Shown here in pieces: positions 22,312 through 32,911 of a stretch of 64,000 nucleotides of DNA. The stretch comes from Hemerocallis citrina. Lineage: Eukaryota; Streptophyta; Magnoliopsida; Asparagales; Asphodelaceae. Position 1 is the first letter of the stretch. Each line of letters begins with the position of its first letter. Location: contig JACEHZ010000374.1 in NCBI GenBank assembly GCA_017893485.1, forward strand, positions 960,001 through 1,024,000, written 5' to 3'. The position numbers and the translations under genes were made by a program. The notes under the pieces were generated by a model. The model worked only from the letters and a program-made list of their open reading frames with translations, was not told the DNA's origin and ran no database searches.

Positions 22312-24807
22312 ACTTCCAGGCCATTTGATTCATTTTGCACACACATATTATGACCAGAAAATTAAAGTGAATGGTGTGGACAATCTATATGACCAGGAAT
22401 ACATGTAAGCCATAGAAATTTGAATTTGAATTTTTTTAAAAATTTTATTTTCTTATTATAGGCATCCATATCAATTTGATATACACTGCAATATCAGAAC
22501 CGGCTAAACTAAATATCAAACAAAATTTATAAATAATTAGAAAGAAAAAAATAGCCTTTATTATCTGATAATTTTTCACTAACACGTTATAGACAGTGAA
22601 AATTAACTATCTCCAAAGTTTCCAAACTAATTTTCATAAACATAGTAGAATTAATTGTTATTGGCTGCACCATTTCTGCAACGAGAAACCCGACACACAA
22701 TTCGTTACATTGAATCAGTTTCATTCAACCATTTACACTTATTCAAGTGTATAGTTTCTTGCAGTTACTATACTACAATTTTTATAATGATGTTCTCATC
22801 AGTAGTAGATTCTCTTCATCTCAAAGACGTACTCTTATATTTCTCAATATGATGGCAAAAACTTGAATGAATTTCTACAAGAATCATAAGAATTTCTAGT
22901 ATATGTCTGCAGGGAAGTTTGAAACAATTGTTTAGGCAACAAAAACAATCTATGGACAAAATAATAATTTTTTGCTTAAATTTACTAGATAAACAGAATC
23001 CTGATATATATGTTTGTATTGGAAGTAGAAAACTATACTTAATCTGAAACTGTATCTGTATGTGGTCTCTTTAGCTACCATTGTCCGGTCTTTGATTGAA
23101 TTGTTTAATCCATTCACCTTAAACTTCCTATGTAATGTTGAAAGTTTTGGACAAAAAATTAGATTAACATGGAGATGAAGTATGCATTTTCTGAGTCCAC
23201 GAAAATAATCTCCATTTAGAACTCTCAAGAAAAGCTTCCTGATAGGCATGTAATATTTCTAAAGAATACGTTAAATTTTGCAGTTAAGGGAAGTCAAATC
23301 AGAATTGATGCAGGTTTCTTGCCAATCTATTACTTAGTCAACTGACATTTTTTTCTCGAACTTAATTAGGGATCCATTAATTTATTGATGCTGGTATAAG
23401 GAGGTAGAACAAGAGTGTTCATTTCATGTCCATTCTTTGTATGAGTTCACTGAAAGACTCCACTTCTTCATCTTGGGCACGTATTTCAGAGTCTCAATTT
23501 CACAATCCAATACTAGCTAATCTTATAGATTCTGCTATAAACTAATTCATACTGTTCAAGTATTATGATCTCTTTTGTTTTTCTAATCCATATGAAGATA
23601 CTGAAATATTTTGACAGTAAATATTTGTATATGATAAATTATTCTGAAGTTAATTACTAATATGCAATTAAGGGAAATACAGAACATAGGAATGGCACAA
23701 ATTTTTATACTAAAATAACTATAAGTCTAATCAAGTTCTCTTTAAGATTCCTCTATAATGTATAAGATGTGCATATATATACTTCATTTATCGATTAATT
23801 CATAGTTTTTTGGATTTTAAACTACCAACTAGTTTTTAGTATCAAACCTATATGATAAATGTTGTTTAGAGTACTTAAACATAAATCAATTAACTCTGAG
23901 ATGTAGTAAAACATACATTCTTGAAGTTTCCTTTTATTTTTCCACAATTATAATAGGGATTATTGTTGGCGAGGAAGCAATAAGCATTTTTTTAAGTTAA
24001 AACCTGTATCCATTTGTTGTTTTATATATCCACAGAGACACTTTGTTTAAGGGGTTAGCTTTTACCAATTTGAAGTTTCAATGTCATTTACCGGCTTCGA
24101 GAAAATATCTCAATATTTTGGAAGAAATCCGATTATTGACAGATATTTAAATAATTTTAGTGAAAACACTCCCATTTAGAAACAACATACAGAATAATCC
24201 TTTGATAGAGTTTGGAGAGTGCAAAAGGTAAGCATTTTATCTAAAGATTTTGGAGTGTGAACTAACCATCTATGAATTTAAAAGCAAGCATTTTTACATG
24301 GGCATGTTCGCTTGTTATGTACTTCAGAATGTTTAATCTACAATATTTGAACATGTTTCCTTATGTATTATATTGCATGTGATTCGACATAGACGTTTAT
24401 ATATTTTTTGGTATTGACTATATAGTCTGTATTGTTCGCATTAGATAGATTCTCCCTTTGATACAAAATGTATGTATAGAGTCTAAAAATCACAAATATT
24501 ATATCTGGCTGGAAACCAAAACATTGACATAATATCCTAATATTCCCTGATATCCTCTGATATTTTTTCGATACTACTGATATGATTACAATATCTCTGA
24601 TGTGTAGGACCTTGATATTATAAACACTAAAATCAACCAATTTAACTTATTTAGATGCTTGTTGTATTATATCAGACAATTACTTTTGTATCCTCACTTG
24701 ATTGATACCTATGTTTTTCTCTATTCATTATAGATCATACTTAGAAAGGTAGACTTGTATGAACTATAAGCTAATATGCCAATAACAAACTATTTTTCTT
24801 TTCCTAG
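22312..24807 (+). other. Remaining 3' part of AGL6 intron 1
   Basis: 2.5 kb of AT-rich sequence. The short open frames (for example 22950-23249 and 24368-24640 on the minus strand) have no recognisable domain. The pyrimidine tract and TTTTCCTAG at the end form the splice acceptor for exon 2. Confidence 0.6.
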
Positions 24808-24886
24808 TACGGGGAAAACACTTGAAAGGTACCAGAGATGTAGTTACACTTCTCAAGATGCTACTATTGCTGATAACGAAACACAG
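24808..24886 (+). CDS. AGL6: AGL6-like MADS-box transcription factor, exon 2 (I region)
   Basis: The acceptor TTCCTAG precedes TACGGGG and the donor GTTTGC follows ACACAG. After completing the split Gly codon it encodes TGKTLERYQRCSYTSQDATI then ADNETQ. The I region sets dimer specificity between the MADS and K domains. RYQRC-YTSQDATIAD is typical of AGL6-clade proteins and separates this gene from SEP1-4. The 79-bp length fits the family and ends in phase 0. The next exon should encode SWYQE-like sequence; I could not find it within the window. Confidence 0.9.
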
Positions 24887-25912
24887 GTTTGCTTTCAAAT
24901 AAATTTAATTTGATTTAACATGTTCTAATTTGTTTAATTATTATTTTGTTTTATGTTTTGAATCGAATGCATGCGAGAAAGTCATGAATTTCAGTGAGAG
25001 AAATTCAGGTTATGCGTAGTTCCTTGTATATTTTAGTAAGTTTATCACTATTTCCACCACTTTGATAATTTATCAACCATTATTGAAATTTGAAGCTTTT
25101 AAATTTGAATAAATTTATGAATACTTGTACTCCTGTGGTAATTTAGTGAATGTAATTAGCGATTTGGTTGATGAGTTGTATCTATGATGTACAGCGAAAA
25201 CCGTCTCACTGGCTTTTATTCATCACATATATTATTTATATTTCATTTGTTTTCAAGTTGAATATATAGTTTTGAGTGAAATCATGTTGAATATACATTA
25301 AAAAAAAAGGAAATGGTAATCCAAAAAAATCTGGTTAGTGAAAGCAATCGAAAAGTTCAGATCTCATACAACCTGTAAATATCTTATGTATGACGTAAGA
25401 AATCGTCGTTAAAGTCATGATGTTGTGCTGATAATCTTTCATAAAGATTTTTGGAATTCTTTATTCTTTAATATATTTTCATAGGTTTTTGGTGATTATT
25501 TTTTTTATAGAGATGATTGTTGATTCCTGTGAATAGCTGCATGTCAACTGTGTACTGCAATTCCCCTCCACTTTATATAACTTGAACAAACTTTTGTGTG
25601 TTCCTCTCAGGAAGCATTCTTCTTATTTGATACTTATCACATTCTATTTAGTATTACTAGATGATTCAAACGGGACTTCATGTCTTTTCTCGGCATAAAA
25701 TGGTTAATAATTTTCACTGAGGATGATAAATTGAGATGGTAAGAATGTGTACTACACGTAATAGGCCATATGATGCATTTTTTGCTGCTCCTTTAAATAA
25801 ATTCATGACCATCTCTAGCTAATTATTCCCTTGAAAAATATAACAAATAATAAAAGGAGATTAATTATGGTAATGTTCATGCTAGGATAACTACTTATTT
25901 CAGAATACTTGC
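24887..25912 (+). other. Start of AGL6 intron 2, no further exon seen
   Basis: I scanned for a K-domain exon beginning with a SWYQE-type codon series and an upstream AG, and found none. The sequence is AT-rich with no recognised repeat up to the LTR at 25913. Confidence 0.6.
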
Positions 25913-26295
25913 TGTCAGGGATTTGGATTCCGGCCAGCTCGAAATCTCGCCATTAATGGAGAAAGAAGGGTTTGAGGTCGAGAAGAAGAGAGTTGGAGAA
26001 GAGAAAGATCAGAGATTAGAGAAGAAAATTAGCAATTTCTATTACTTGAAAAAGGAAAAAGGAATACAACGATCTTTTATAGCGGGGAGAGAGTTTGTTA
26101 CGCTAGACGACAAACTCAACTACGTGCGAAGCGCACTACTCTTCCAGCTCTATTACAGTTTTAAAAACACGTGCACTCTATGTAAACTACTGATATAGCT
26201 GATACTATCCGCTGATTACACTCTGCCTCCTTCTACAGTGAGCTATGGCTTCAGCGATTACTCCGGCGACGGTTGGGACTCCGGCGTCCCTAACA
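25913..26295 (-). repeat. 3' LTR of the transducing element (383 bp)
   Basis: Nearly identical to 28972-29365. It lacks an 11-bp duplication (ATGGCTTCCCG type) present in the other copy. Confidence 0.9.
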
Positions 26296-26307
26296 ATTCC
26301 ACCCCCC

Positions 26308-27585
26308 TTAAAAAATGAGCTTGTCCCCAAGCTCGAAAGAAGGAAATTTCGCACGGATTTCATCAATATCGACCCACGAAGCATCCATCGGAGACCCATC
26401 TTTCAGCTCAGTCTCCCCAATAGCACAATTTGGATCCTCTGGAACAAACTCTTCTTGTTGGGCTGTAGAGTCGACGGAAATTGACTCCACAATCAAGTCA
26501 CCTTCTTCTTGAACATTTTCAATCATCTTGGGTTCAGAGATTTCTGTCACCTTTCCCGGTGTCAACTGCGAATGCACAACGACAGTAGCATCAGCCACAT
26601 CTGGTTCATTTGCAACCACATCTGCTTGGTCAGTCATCAAGTCAATATGAACTGGATTCAATATGGTGCCTTCTTCCAGGGTATTAGGATTTGTGTTGGT
26701 TTCTGACAATGTCATCTCAAGGGCAGAGGCTTCCGAATTCCTAGCTTGATCAGCATCAGCCATTTCATCATCTTCACTGATTGCTTCAGAACAAATTGTA
26801 GTACCAACTCGACCAACCATAGTGTCGTTACTTAAGCTCTCCTTATCAGATACAGGAGCAGTCGTAGTAGTAGCAGAGGTAGTAAAATCCAAGAACTTTA
26901 ATGTATTATCACAATTTACAAAGGTCCTAAGCATGCTTACTGAAAGATCTCCATAGGCATGAAGGCCAGCAAGAACCAATGAAGAAACAGTATCACACTT
27001 GTCACTGGCAGAATCAATTTGTTCAACAGTATGTTTACATGATGAAGTACTTAAAGCTGTGAGTGTGTCACTTGAAAGGACATGGCAAGTGACAACCTGT
27101 GGCACCTTCAGATGTAGATTTTCACAGTCAGATTTTATTAATTTGGCAGCATAATGCTTCTTAATTCGTTCTGCACGAGCCGCTGTAACACTTGAATGGT
27201 GCATAGAAGCATCTATTGCTATTACAGAAAGCTGATATTCAAATGACAGAGCTTGCGCAAGATAACCCTGTCCAGAACCAACATCAATCACTGTATGAGC
27301 ATTAAGACCATGTGCAATAGCATTGACAACTGCAGCCATTATTTCAACTTCATTTTTTTTCGAATTCATGCCCCGAGCTAAAACACTGCCAAGTGATGCC
27401 ACGTGCAAATTAGGTAACACCACATGAGATGATTTTCGTTCTCGAGGTAATGCGAGGGACCTCAACTTTAGAATAAAATCTTGAAGGGAAGCAGGCCAAT
27501 AGTCCTGAACAAATCCAGAGGGTATCCTCAATAAATTTTCAACAGGCTCTTTTCTAAGGCACTCAATCCACTGCTCATCCACCAA
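26308..27585 (-). CDS. METTL25-like methyltransferase segment fused to element-encoded C-terminus
   Basis: A 425-residue open frame. Residues 1-230 resemble plant METTL25/RRNAD1-type methyltransferases: VDEQWIECLRKEPVENLL, the SAM-binding motif VIDVGSGQGYLAQ (about residue 100), VIAIDASMHH, RIKKHYAAKL, and SLVLAGLHAYGDLSVSMLRT (usually GLHACGDL, so Cys is Tyr). Similarity stops after this point. The rest is acidic and low-complexity and ends DEIRAKFPSFELGDKLIF; translation past the stop into the LTR border gives KGGGIVRD, as at the end of retroelement ORFs. The domain is truncated, so activity is doubtful. Upstream coding (SHVVNFF, 27575-27650) is one frame off. The lack of introns suggests capture through RNA. 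Confidence 0.7.
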   Translation of the reverse strand: MVDEQWIECLRKEPVENLLRIPSGFVQDYWPASLQDFILKLRSLALPRERKSSHVVLPNLHVASLGSVLARGMNSKKNEVEIMAAVVNAIAHGLNAHTVIDVGSGQGYLAQALSFEYQLSVIAIDASMHHSSVTAARAERIKKHYAAKLIKSDCENLHLKVPQVVTCHVLSSDTLTALSTSSCKHTVEQIDSASDKCDTVSSLVLAGLHAYGDLSVSMLRTFVNCDNTLKFLDFTTSATTTTAPVSDKESLSNDTMVGRVGTTICSEAISEDDEMADADQARNSEASALEMTLSETNTNPNTLEEGTILNPVHIDLMTDQADVVANEPDVADATVVVHSQLTPGKVTEISEPKMIENVQEEGDLIVESISVDSTAQQEEFVPEDPNCAIGETELKDGSPMDASWVDIDEIRAKFPSFELGDKLIF

Positions 27586-27589
27586 CTCC

Positions 27590-28030
27590 CATAACCTTGA
27601 AGAAATTGACGACGTGGGAGTCCATCAGTGTCAGGGATTTCAAGTTATTCATATTCCTCCCAGGTATAGCACCACCATGAGATGGATTGCCTATCATTAT
27701 TTCAGATCTGGGATTTGCATAAGTTCCACTGCCCATCATGTTTTGTGCAGTGACAGAACCACCATCCAATTCACTATGCGAACCAAGAACAGCAAGGGTC
27801 AATTCAGCATCCTTCTGTTGTCTCTCAGATTCATCCTTAGTGTTCGAGTTTATCAGCTCTAGATGATTGCTTATCTGCTTATCTTCAGTTGGCTTGGTCA
27901 TCAATACTTCCCATTTCTTAACTGAGGCATTAAAAAAAAGGTGGAGGACGTCCATTGAGTAACACTTGGCCATAGTGAACACCGGAGAGAAACAACAACT
28001 TACAAATAATGAGTTTTTGAGTGATGTCAT
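27590..28030 (-). pseudogene. Linker between gag and METTL25-like frame, frameshifted
   Basis: The open frame 28030-27575 holds NASVKKWEVLMTKPTEDKQ and NPRSEIMIGNPSHGG and ends DSHVVNFFK. The last part fits the start of the methyltransferase region but is one frame off from 27585. A run of eight T (sense strand) near 27935 probably caused the shift from the gag frame. The origin of the middle part is not recognised; it may be a second captured fragment. Confidence 0.45.
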
Positions 28031-28970
28031 AAACAGACTTCCTACAAGTTACCCAATCACATCTCTCCTTCATACACCCATGACTCCACTGGTTGGCATC
28101 TTCATTAAAGAAAAAAGCAGCATACTTCACTTGTTGAGTTTCATTAACTATATCTTCCAAATTGTACCCAGTTTCTTCTTGTCCTTCATTCTCTTCCTTC
28201 ACAATACTAACATTTTTCAATTTCTTATCCTCAGCCAACTCAGAAACAAGACTATTATCTCTACTCTCTGGTTCGAGCATTTCATCAAACACTATGGATG
28301 ACTCCTCACCGGTATTTCCATCAGTTTCAAAATTCAGCAAATTTTCACCATCTAATACATCTCTCTTCTTTCTCATAGTAACAGCAACATCATTCCCCTC
28401 ACCCACTTCACTTCCAGCAGTAGATTCGTCAAAATCTTCCAACTCAGGAGAGTCAAATTGATCTATCAATTCTTCTATGAACATGGACCAAGAAATTTCA
28501 TGGATTCGTGGTTTGATGTGCCTATGGAACCATTGTGATGCTTTTCCTCTTAGATGTAGCGTAGCACAGTTCAATTTTTGAGACTCGGAGATCTCATGAA
28601 CGCCAGGAATCTCATAAAAATCGAAACATTTCTCTATTTCACAAATCCATTCCATTGGATCACCTTCTTTAAAAACGGGAAATTTTGGAAACTTCAGCTT
28701 AACTGGAGTTCCTTTCAAACTAGTAGAGATGAGATTAGGGTTAGTTACCTCCTTGATCGGAATTTGAGGATGAACGATCGGGTACAAAGGAGGATTGATC
28801 GGTTGGGAATAGAGCTGCTGTAACTTCGATATCATCGCATCGATTCTTGACAACGTTGTCTCAAACTTTCCTTCCATTTTGATCGACATTGCTTGGATCT
28901 TCTCCCTCATGTTCGACGTGCCTCCAAAGTATCGCGATTCGCCTTCAGTGAGGGACGGCTCTGATACCAC
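27930..28970 (-). CDS. Gag-like protein of the transducing element
   Basis: 346 residues opening directly after the primer site. N-terminal coiled-coil-like segment (residues 20-50), a proline-rich hinge, then a Retrotrans_gag-type core: VKLKFPKFPVFKEGDPMEWI, CATLHLRGKASQWFHRHIKP, SWSMFIEELIDQFDSPELED. This matches Ty3/Gypsy-type gag (capsid) architecture. The C-terminal third is acidic and ends at a stop after a homopolymer. No zinc knuckle is visible. Mobilisation would need enzymes supplied in trans. Confidence 0.75.
   Translation of the reverse strand: MVSEPSLTEGESRYFGGTSNMREKIQAMSIKMEGKFETTLSRIDAMISKLQQLYSQPINPPLYPIVHPQIPIKEVTNPNLISTSLKGTPVKLKFPKFPVFKEGDPMEWICEIEKCFDFYEIPGVHEISESQKLNCATLHLRGKASQWFHRHIKPRIHEISWSMFIEELIDQFDSPELEDFDESTAGSEVGEGNDVAVTMRKKRDVLDGENLLNFETDGNTGEESSIVFDEMLEPESRDNSLVSELAEDKKLKNVSIVKEENEGQEETGYNLEDIVNETQQVKYAAFFFNEDANQWSHGCMKERCDWVTCRKSVYDITQKLIICKLLFLSGVHYGQVLLNGRPPPFF
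28957..28969 (-). other. Primer binding site of the transducing element
   Basis: TGGTATCAGAGCC on the minus strand, two bases from the 5' LTR. Matches the 3' end of initiator methionine tRNA. Confidence 0.85.
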
Positions 28971-28971
28971 T

Positions 28972-29365
28972 TGTCAGGGATTTGGATTCCGGCCAGCTCG
29001 AAATCTCGCCATTAATGGAGAAAGAAGGGTTTGAGGTCGAGAAGAAGAGAGTTGGAGAAGAGGAAGATCAGAGATTAGAGAAGAAAATTAGCAATTTCTA
29101 TTACTTGAAAAAGGAAAAAGGAATACAACGATCTTTTATAGCGGGGAGAGAGTTTGTTACGCTAGACGACAAACTCAACTACGTGCGAAGCGCACTACTC
29201 TTCCTGCTCTATTACAGTTTAAAAAACACGTGCACTCTATGTAAACTACTGATATAGTTGATACTATCCGCTGATTACACTCTGCCTCCTTCTGCAGTGA
29301 GCTATGGCTTCCCGATGGCTTCAGCGATTACTCCGGCGACGGTTGGGACTCCGGCGTCCCTAACA
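28972..29365 (-). repeat. 5' LTR of the transducing element (394 bp)
   Basis: Pairs with 25913-26295, with about six substitutions between the copies. Confidence 0.9.
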
Positions 29366-30384
29366 CCTCCAGAAGTCAAATAATCCATAGAAATACTTTG
29401 AAAAAATAAAGACATTGCAAGAAAAATTAAATTTAAAAAAAAATAATGTAATATTTGCAACAAAATATAATACCTGAGAAGTCAAATATAAATGCCATCT
29501 TTTCATTTTAATTTCCTCCTATCTTCTTCACATTGAAATCCCTTCTTATATTTTTGTTTCTGTGAATCTTGTAAAGCTAATCTTAAAACCCTAATTAAAG
29601 AAGGATTGTCTCATTGGCAAACTTGAAAATTAGACGAGGCAGTGGGTTGGGGCGGGTCGGGTAAGAAGCACAACAGCAGCATCTATCCAATAACAATTTG
29701 CGGGATCCACTTTTAGGACCTAATACAGGACCAAATTTCACTAAAACCCTCAAGTCCAGATTTCATTAACAATATTTTGGTAAATTATAGGAAACCCCTA
29801 AATTTTAAGCTTTGGCAGGTGACACAAAAAAATTCAATTCATATCAGAAATGACGTTGTTTATTCGTTAAACTTATGTTATAGGGGGTGGTAATTGGCCT
29901 TAGTCTGAGCTGGGTCCGATGAGTCCAACCCGTTTTGTGGCGGGGGCCTGGCCCGAAATAATGTTATATTTAATTGGGCTTGGCTTTAGTTTTTGAGCCA
30001 ATTATTAAATGGCTCGGGTTTAGGTTTGATACACTAAGCCCGATTGGCACGTATACCTTTAATTAATTTATAGAATTTAAGATTGGGTTGAAGGTTATCT
30101 CTCAAATCTAGGGTTGTAAAGGAGAAAGGATCCGTACGTTGTTCCTAATTTTAGTGGCTACTCTATTTTAAACTTTAGGGGTTGTTTTGCCCCCTTTCAA
30201 ATTTCAAGGTTATGTTCGACGTTCATCCTTGTGCCCTAGCCGAAGTGATGCGACAAAGCACCTTATGACAAGTCTAGTATGGAAACTGAAGGTAGAGAAC
30301 CTCAATCTAAGGGTGTTATTAGCGAGATTTCGCATGGTACAGTGGTGGTTGACACTAGGAACCGTGTCTACTGGTTTCCCCTTG
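29366..30384. other. Unassigned sequence before the LINE
   Basis: No gene recognised. 29885-30050 has GGGGGTGGTAATTGGCC and GCCCGATTGGCACG in inverted orientation, like a decayed hAT MITE, but I could not fix ends or a duplication. Confidence 0.4.
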
Positions 30385-30908
30385 AAGATTCTTTGTTGGA
30401 ACTGCAGAGCTTGCCAACCCCTCGTCACTATGGTTCTGCATTAATCTTCTCAGAGCTGGTTAATCATTTATAACATTTTTACTCGAAAGACAAGCGGGTG
30501 GTGATGAGTGTTAAGATTCACAAGAGTCTGGGGAGGAATTTGGGTATCTTTGCTCAACCTTCATAGGGGTGTTCAATGTGAAGTATTTTTCTATGGAAAC
30601 AGAATGAGGTTGATGCATAGGTGATTTGTAATAGCCTAGGTGGTGGGCTTAGGATTTATTCAAGTTGTGTTAACATGCTCTTCAAACCTCGAATAAGGAA
30701 GTTGTAGGTGATCGATTCAAGTCCAGTGCAACACTTACTTCCGATATTGGTAACCTGCAAGAGCAAGGATGTAAGGGACTAGTGGATGGGCGCCGACTCC
30801 CTCAAGTGAATGTCAGCGAACTACATAATGTGTTGAGCTTACAAGAGAATGGTTATATCAAGCGGGGGAAGGGGACGATATGAATAGCACATTCTTTAAT
30901 CGTGTTGT
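30385..30908 (+). pseudogene. L1-type LINE ORF2, endonuclease start and linker (piece 1)
   Basis: KILCWNCRACQP at 30385 matches the start of plant L1 endonuclease domains. Further on, near 30860, a frame reads GDDMNSTFFNRVV, the conserved block before RT. The distance from the endonuclease start to RT is about half that of an intact element, so the piece is internally deleted. It is cut at 30908 by a Copia insertion and resumes at 40078. Confidence 0.7.
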
Positions 30909-31609
30909 TGTTGAAGAATTTACCACAACTCATAGTGCTAATAGCGGAAGTACAGCACAAGCAATAGAAACTACAAAGACTTAAATGAACCAAGAACAAG
31001 TCATCACAATATATGCAAGATCTCACAAGAACACAATCAACATGCAGAGATAACCAATACTTCTTATTCACCAAGAAATACAAAGATTACAAAAGAGATT
31101 ACAACTCTCAATCTGTCTCCCTCACCTTTGAAACACTTTGCACAATCGCCTCTTGAAGTTGAACAATGATAACAGCTCACCAATTCTCTCTAAGTAGTTG
31201 ATATAAACCCTTGAGGCTACAACCATATATATAGCTCTCAAGTAAACTCTAAAAGGTAAATACAAATTCAGTTTATTAGGCCTCAAACTCATCATCCCAA
31301 ATAACACATAGCGTTGTTGCTGGTCGACCGTACCCCCGGGTTATTCGACCACAACGTGTAAAGCCCACACCCGAGACATGACCGGTCAACTGCACGGTCG
31401 ACCGTCCCCTTCTCTATTCAACCATGTACACTTGAAGAACCTCTTACAGTCAAGGTCGGTCGACCGCACCCCCAGTCGGTCGACCGCAACTTTCCAGACT
31501 ACACATCTTCTACTTGCTGCTATTGTCTCTTGCTGTCTTCGTCTTCTTCTCTTCTTCTCAAACTTCAAGTACTCAGTGTCTACGTGTATTTGAGGTCACA
31601 ATCCTAACA
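30909..31609 (-). repeat. 3' LTR of the 31-40 kb Copia element (701 bp)
   Basis: Pairs with 39413-40077. GTCGAC palindromes cluster at about 31322-31490. Confidence 0.85.
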
Positions 31610-32152
31610 ATTTTCCACTTGGACCAAATACACAATGCTTCAAAGTTATTGTAATCTTTACCTTACATTATCTGCCAATCTCCCACTTTCATGGAAGACT
31701 CAAGTACTCCCTACTCTCATGAAGAGTACCTCCGCCACTCCACCACATGGAGTGCACCAACCACCCCTCATCGCCTCATGAAGGATGTGCTCCACCAATC
31801 GCATAGAGCACGAATACCGGAGAAACAACCTCTTGTGTCGGATTCCGTGTTACAAGACTCCTAAACTCACAGAATCTTCATCAACATCGGACATGGTTCA
31901 AAGCCTCTCAATGCACCCTCTACACTAGAAGCCTTCGTGGATGACACCTTCACAATATATGCAGACTGTTCAACCCCTACAGTCCCATCGACATCACCCT
32001 ACATATCGATACTAGTGCTCTCTACCTCACAAGAGCGACTTGAAGCTTCGACTACCATATCGCAAAGTACCCTCATCGCAACAACGTCTTTCCCTCTAGG
32101 ATCACTTCCATGGCCAGCAGCTCCCACTAAATTAGTAACCTCCCATCCATAA

Positions 32153-32911
32153 CTAAAAGAACTCTGTTGCACACCAGTCACCACACAACCTACTACTCGA
32201 TTCCGGCTGAGAGTCAACTACAGGAGAAACGCCCCTCACGTCTCTAAGCAAATACAACATTCCCTCATGCTTTTCTTTTGCAATCACCCTTGAACCTGCA
32301 GTTATACACCACTCCCCACTACCAACTGTAGTAGATATATCCTTTTTGTCCAGCTTTCCAATCGAGATAAGATTTTCCTTTAAGTTTGGAACATGCTTTG
32401 TCTCCCGCAAGACAACACACTGGTCATCATTGGCTTTCACACGAACAGTACCAACCCCACGTACAGGATACCAGTGACAATTTTTCAAGATCACATCTCC
32501 AAAAGAACCCTCCTCGTAGTCATCAAATACCTCTCTCCTCGGAGTGCAATTAAAAGAAACTCCCGAATCAATACACTAATCTTGAGTGCCCAACTCCTCC
32601 CGAGCCGATAAGCATAACTCTTCAACAAGCCCCACTTGAGCTTCCTTGAGGATATCTCTCTTCAGTATCTCCTGCTTCCTTTTCATATAAGCCTTGCAAC
32701 TGCGCATCATGTGACTCCTCTTGTGACAATACCAGCACTCAGGCCCATGTCCCTCATCGCTGTCATCAGACCCACTCTCAGATGAACTACTCTGATCCTT
32801 TCTTCTTTGACTGCTCTTAGATCTCCCACGTCTCCTCTCAACATATATTGCGAAATCTCTAGAAGATTGTAACACCCCGAATTCCAAATACAACTGAATT
32901 CGAGATTCCAC
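32153..32911 (-). pseudogene. Zinc knuckle and protease region of the gag-only element
   Basis: 32911-32576 carries ERRRGRSKSSQRRKD and the knuckle CWYCHKRSHMMRSC (C-X2-C-X4-H-X4-C). 32494-32153 carries VKANDDQCVVLRETKHVPNL, ENLISIGKLDKKDI and EGMLYLLRDV, the protease tail reaching the start of the pre-integrase region. No integrase follows; about 540 bp of non-coding sequence (31610-32150) leads to the LTR. Confidence 0.75.

Larger units (their letters stand above)
5669..24807 (+). other. AGL6 intron 1 (19.1 kb), filled with nested transposons
   Basis: The donor GTAATT follows exon 1 and the acceptor TTTTCCTAG precedes exon 2. At least 13 kb is transposon sequence: Copia 7455-18136, probable Helitron 18909-19375, TRIM-like element 20019-21879 and hAT MITE 22097-22303. 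5669-7454 and 22312-24807 are AT-rich intron sequence without any recognised gene or repeat. Confidence 0.85.
25913..29365 (-). mobile_element. Non-autonomous LTR retrotransposon carrying gag and a host-gene-like segment
   Basis: A 3.45 kb element with LTRs 25913-26295 and 28972-29365. Both start TGTCAGGGATTTGG and end GCGTCCCTAACA. They differ by about six substitutions plus an 11-bp indel, so it is young. The primer site TGGTATCAGAGCC (28957-28969, minus strand) is a perfect tRNA-iMet match, and the purine tract AAGGGGGGTGGAAT borders the 3' LTR. Flanks CTTGC and CCTCC match at three of five bases. It encodes a gag-like protein followed by a METTL25-like methyltransferase segment, and no protease, RT or integrase. 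Confidence 0.85.

Noticed and set aside
24887..25912. Possible AGL6 exon 3
   Set aside because: No AG-preceded SWYQE-type coding block found on the plus strand.
26308..27585. Resident host methyltransferase gene
   Set aside because: It lies between near-identical LTRs with primer site and purine tract, lacks introns and is truncated, so it is element cargo.
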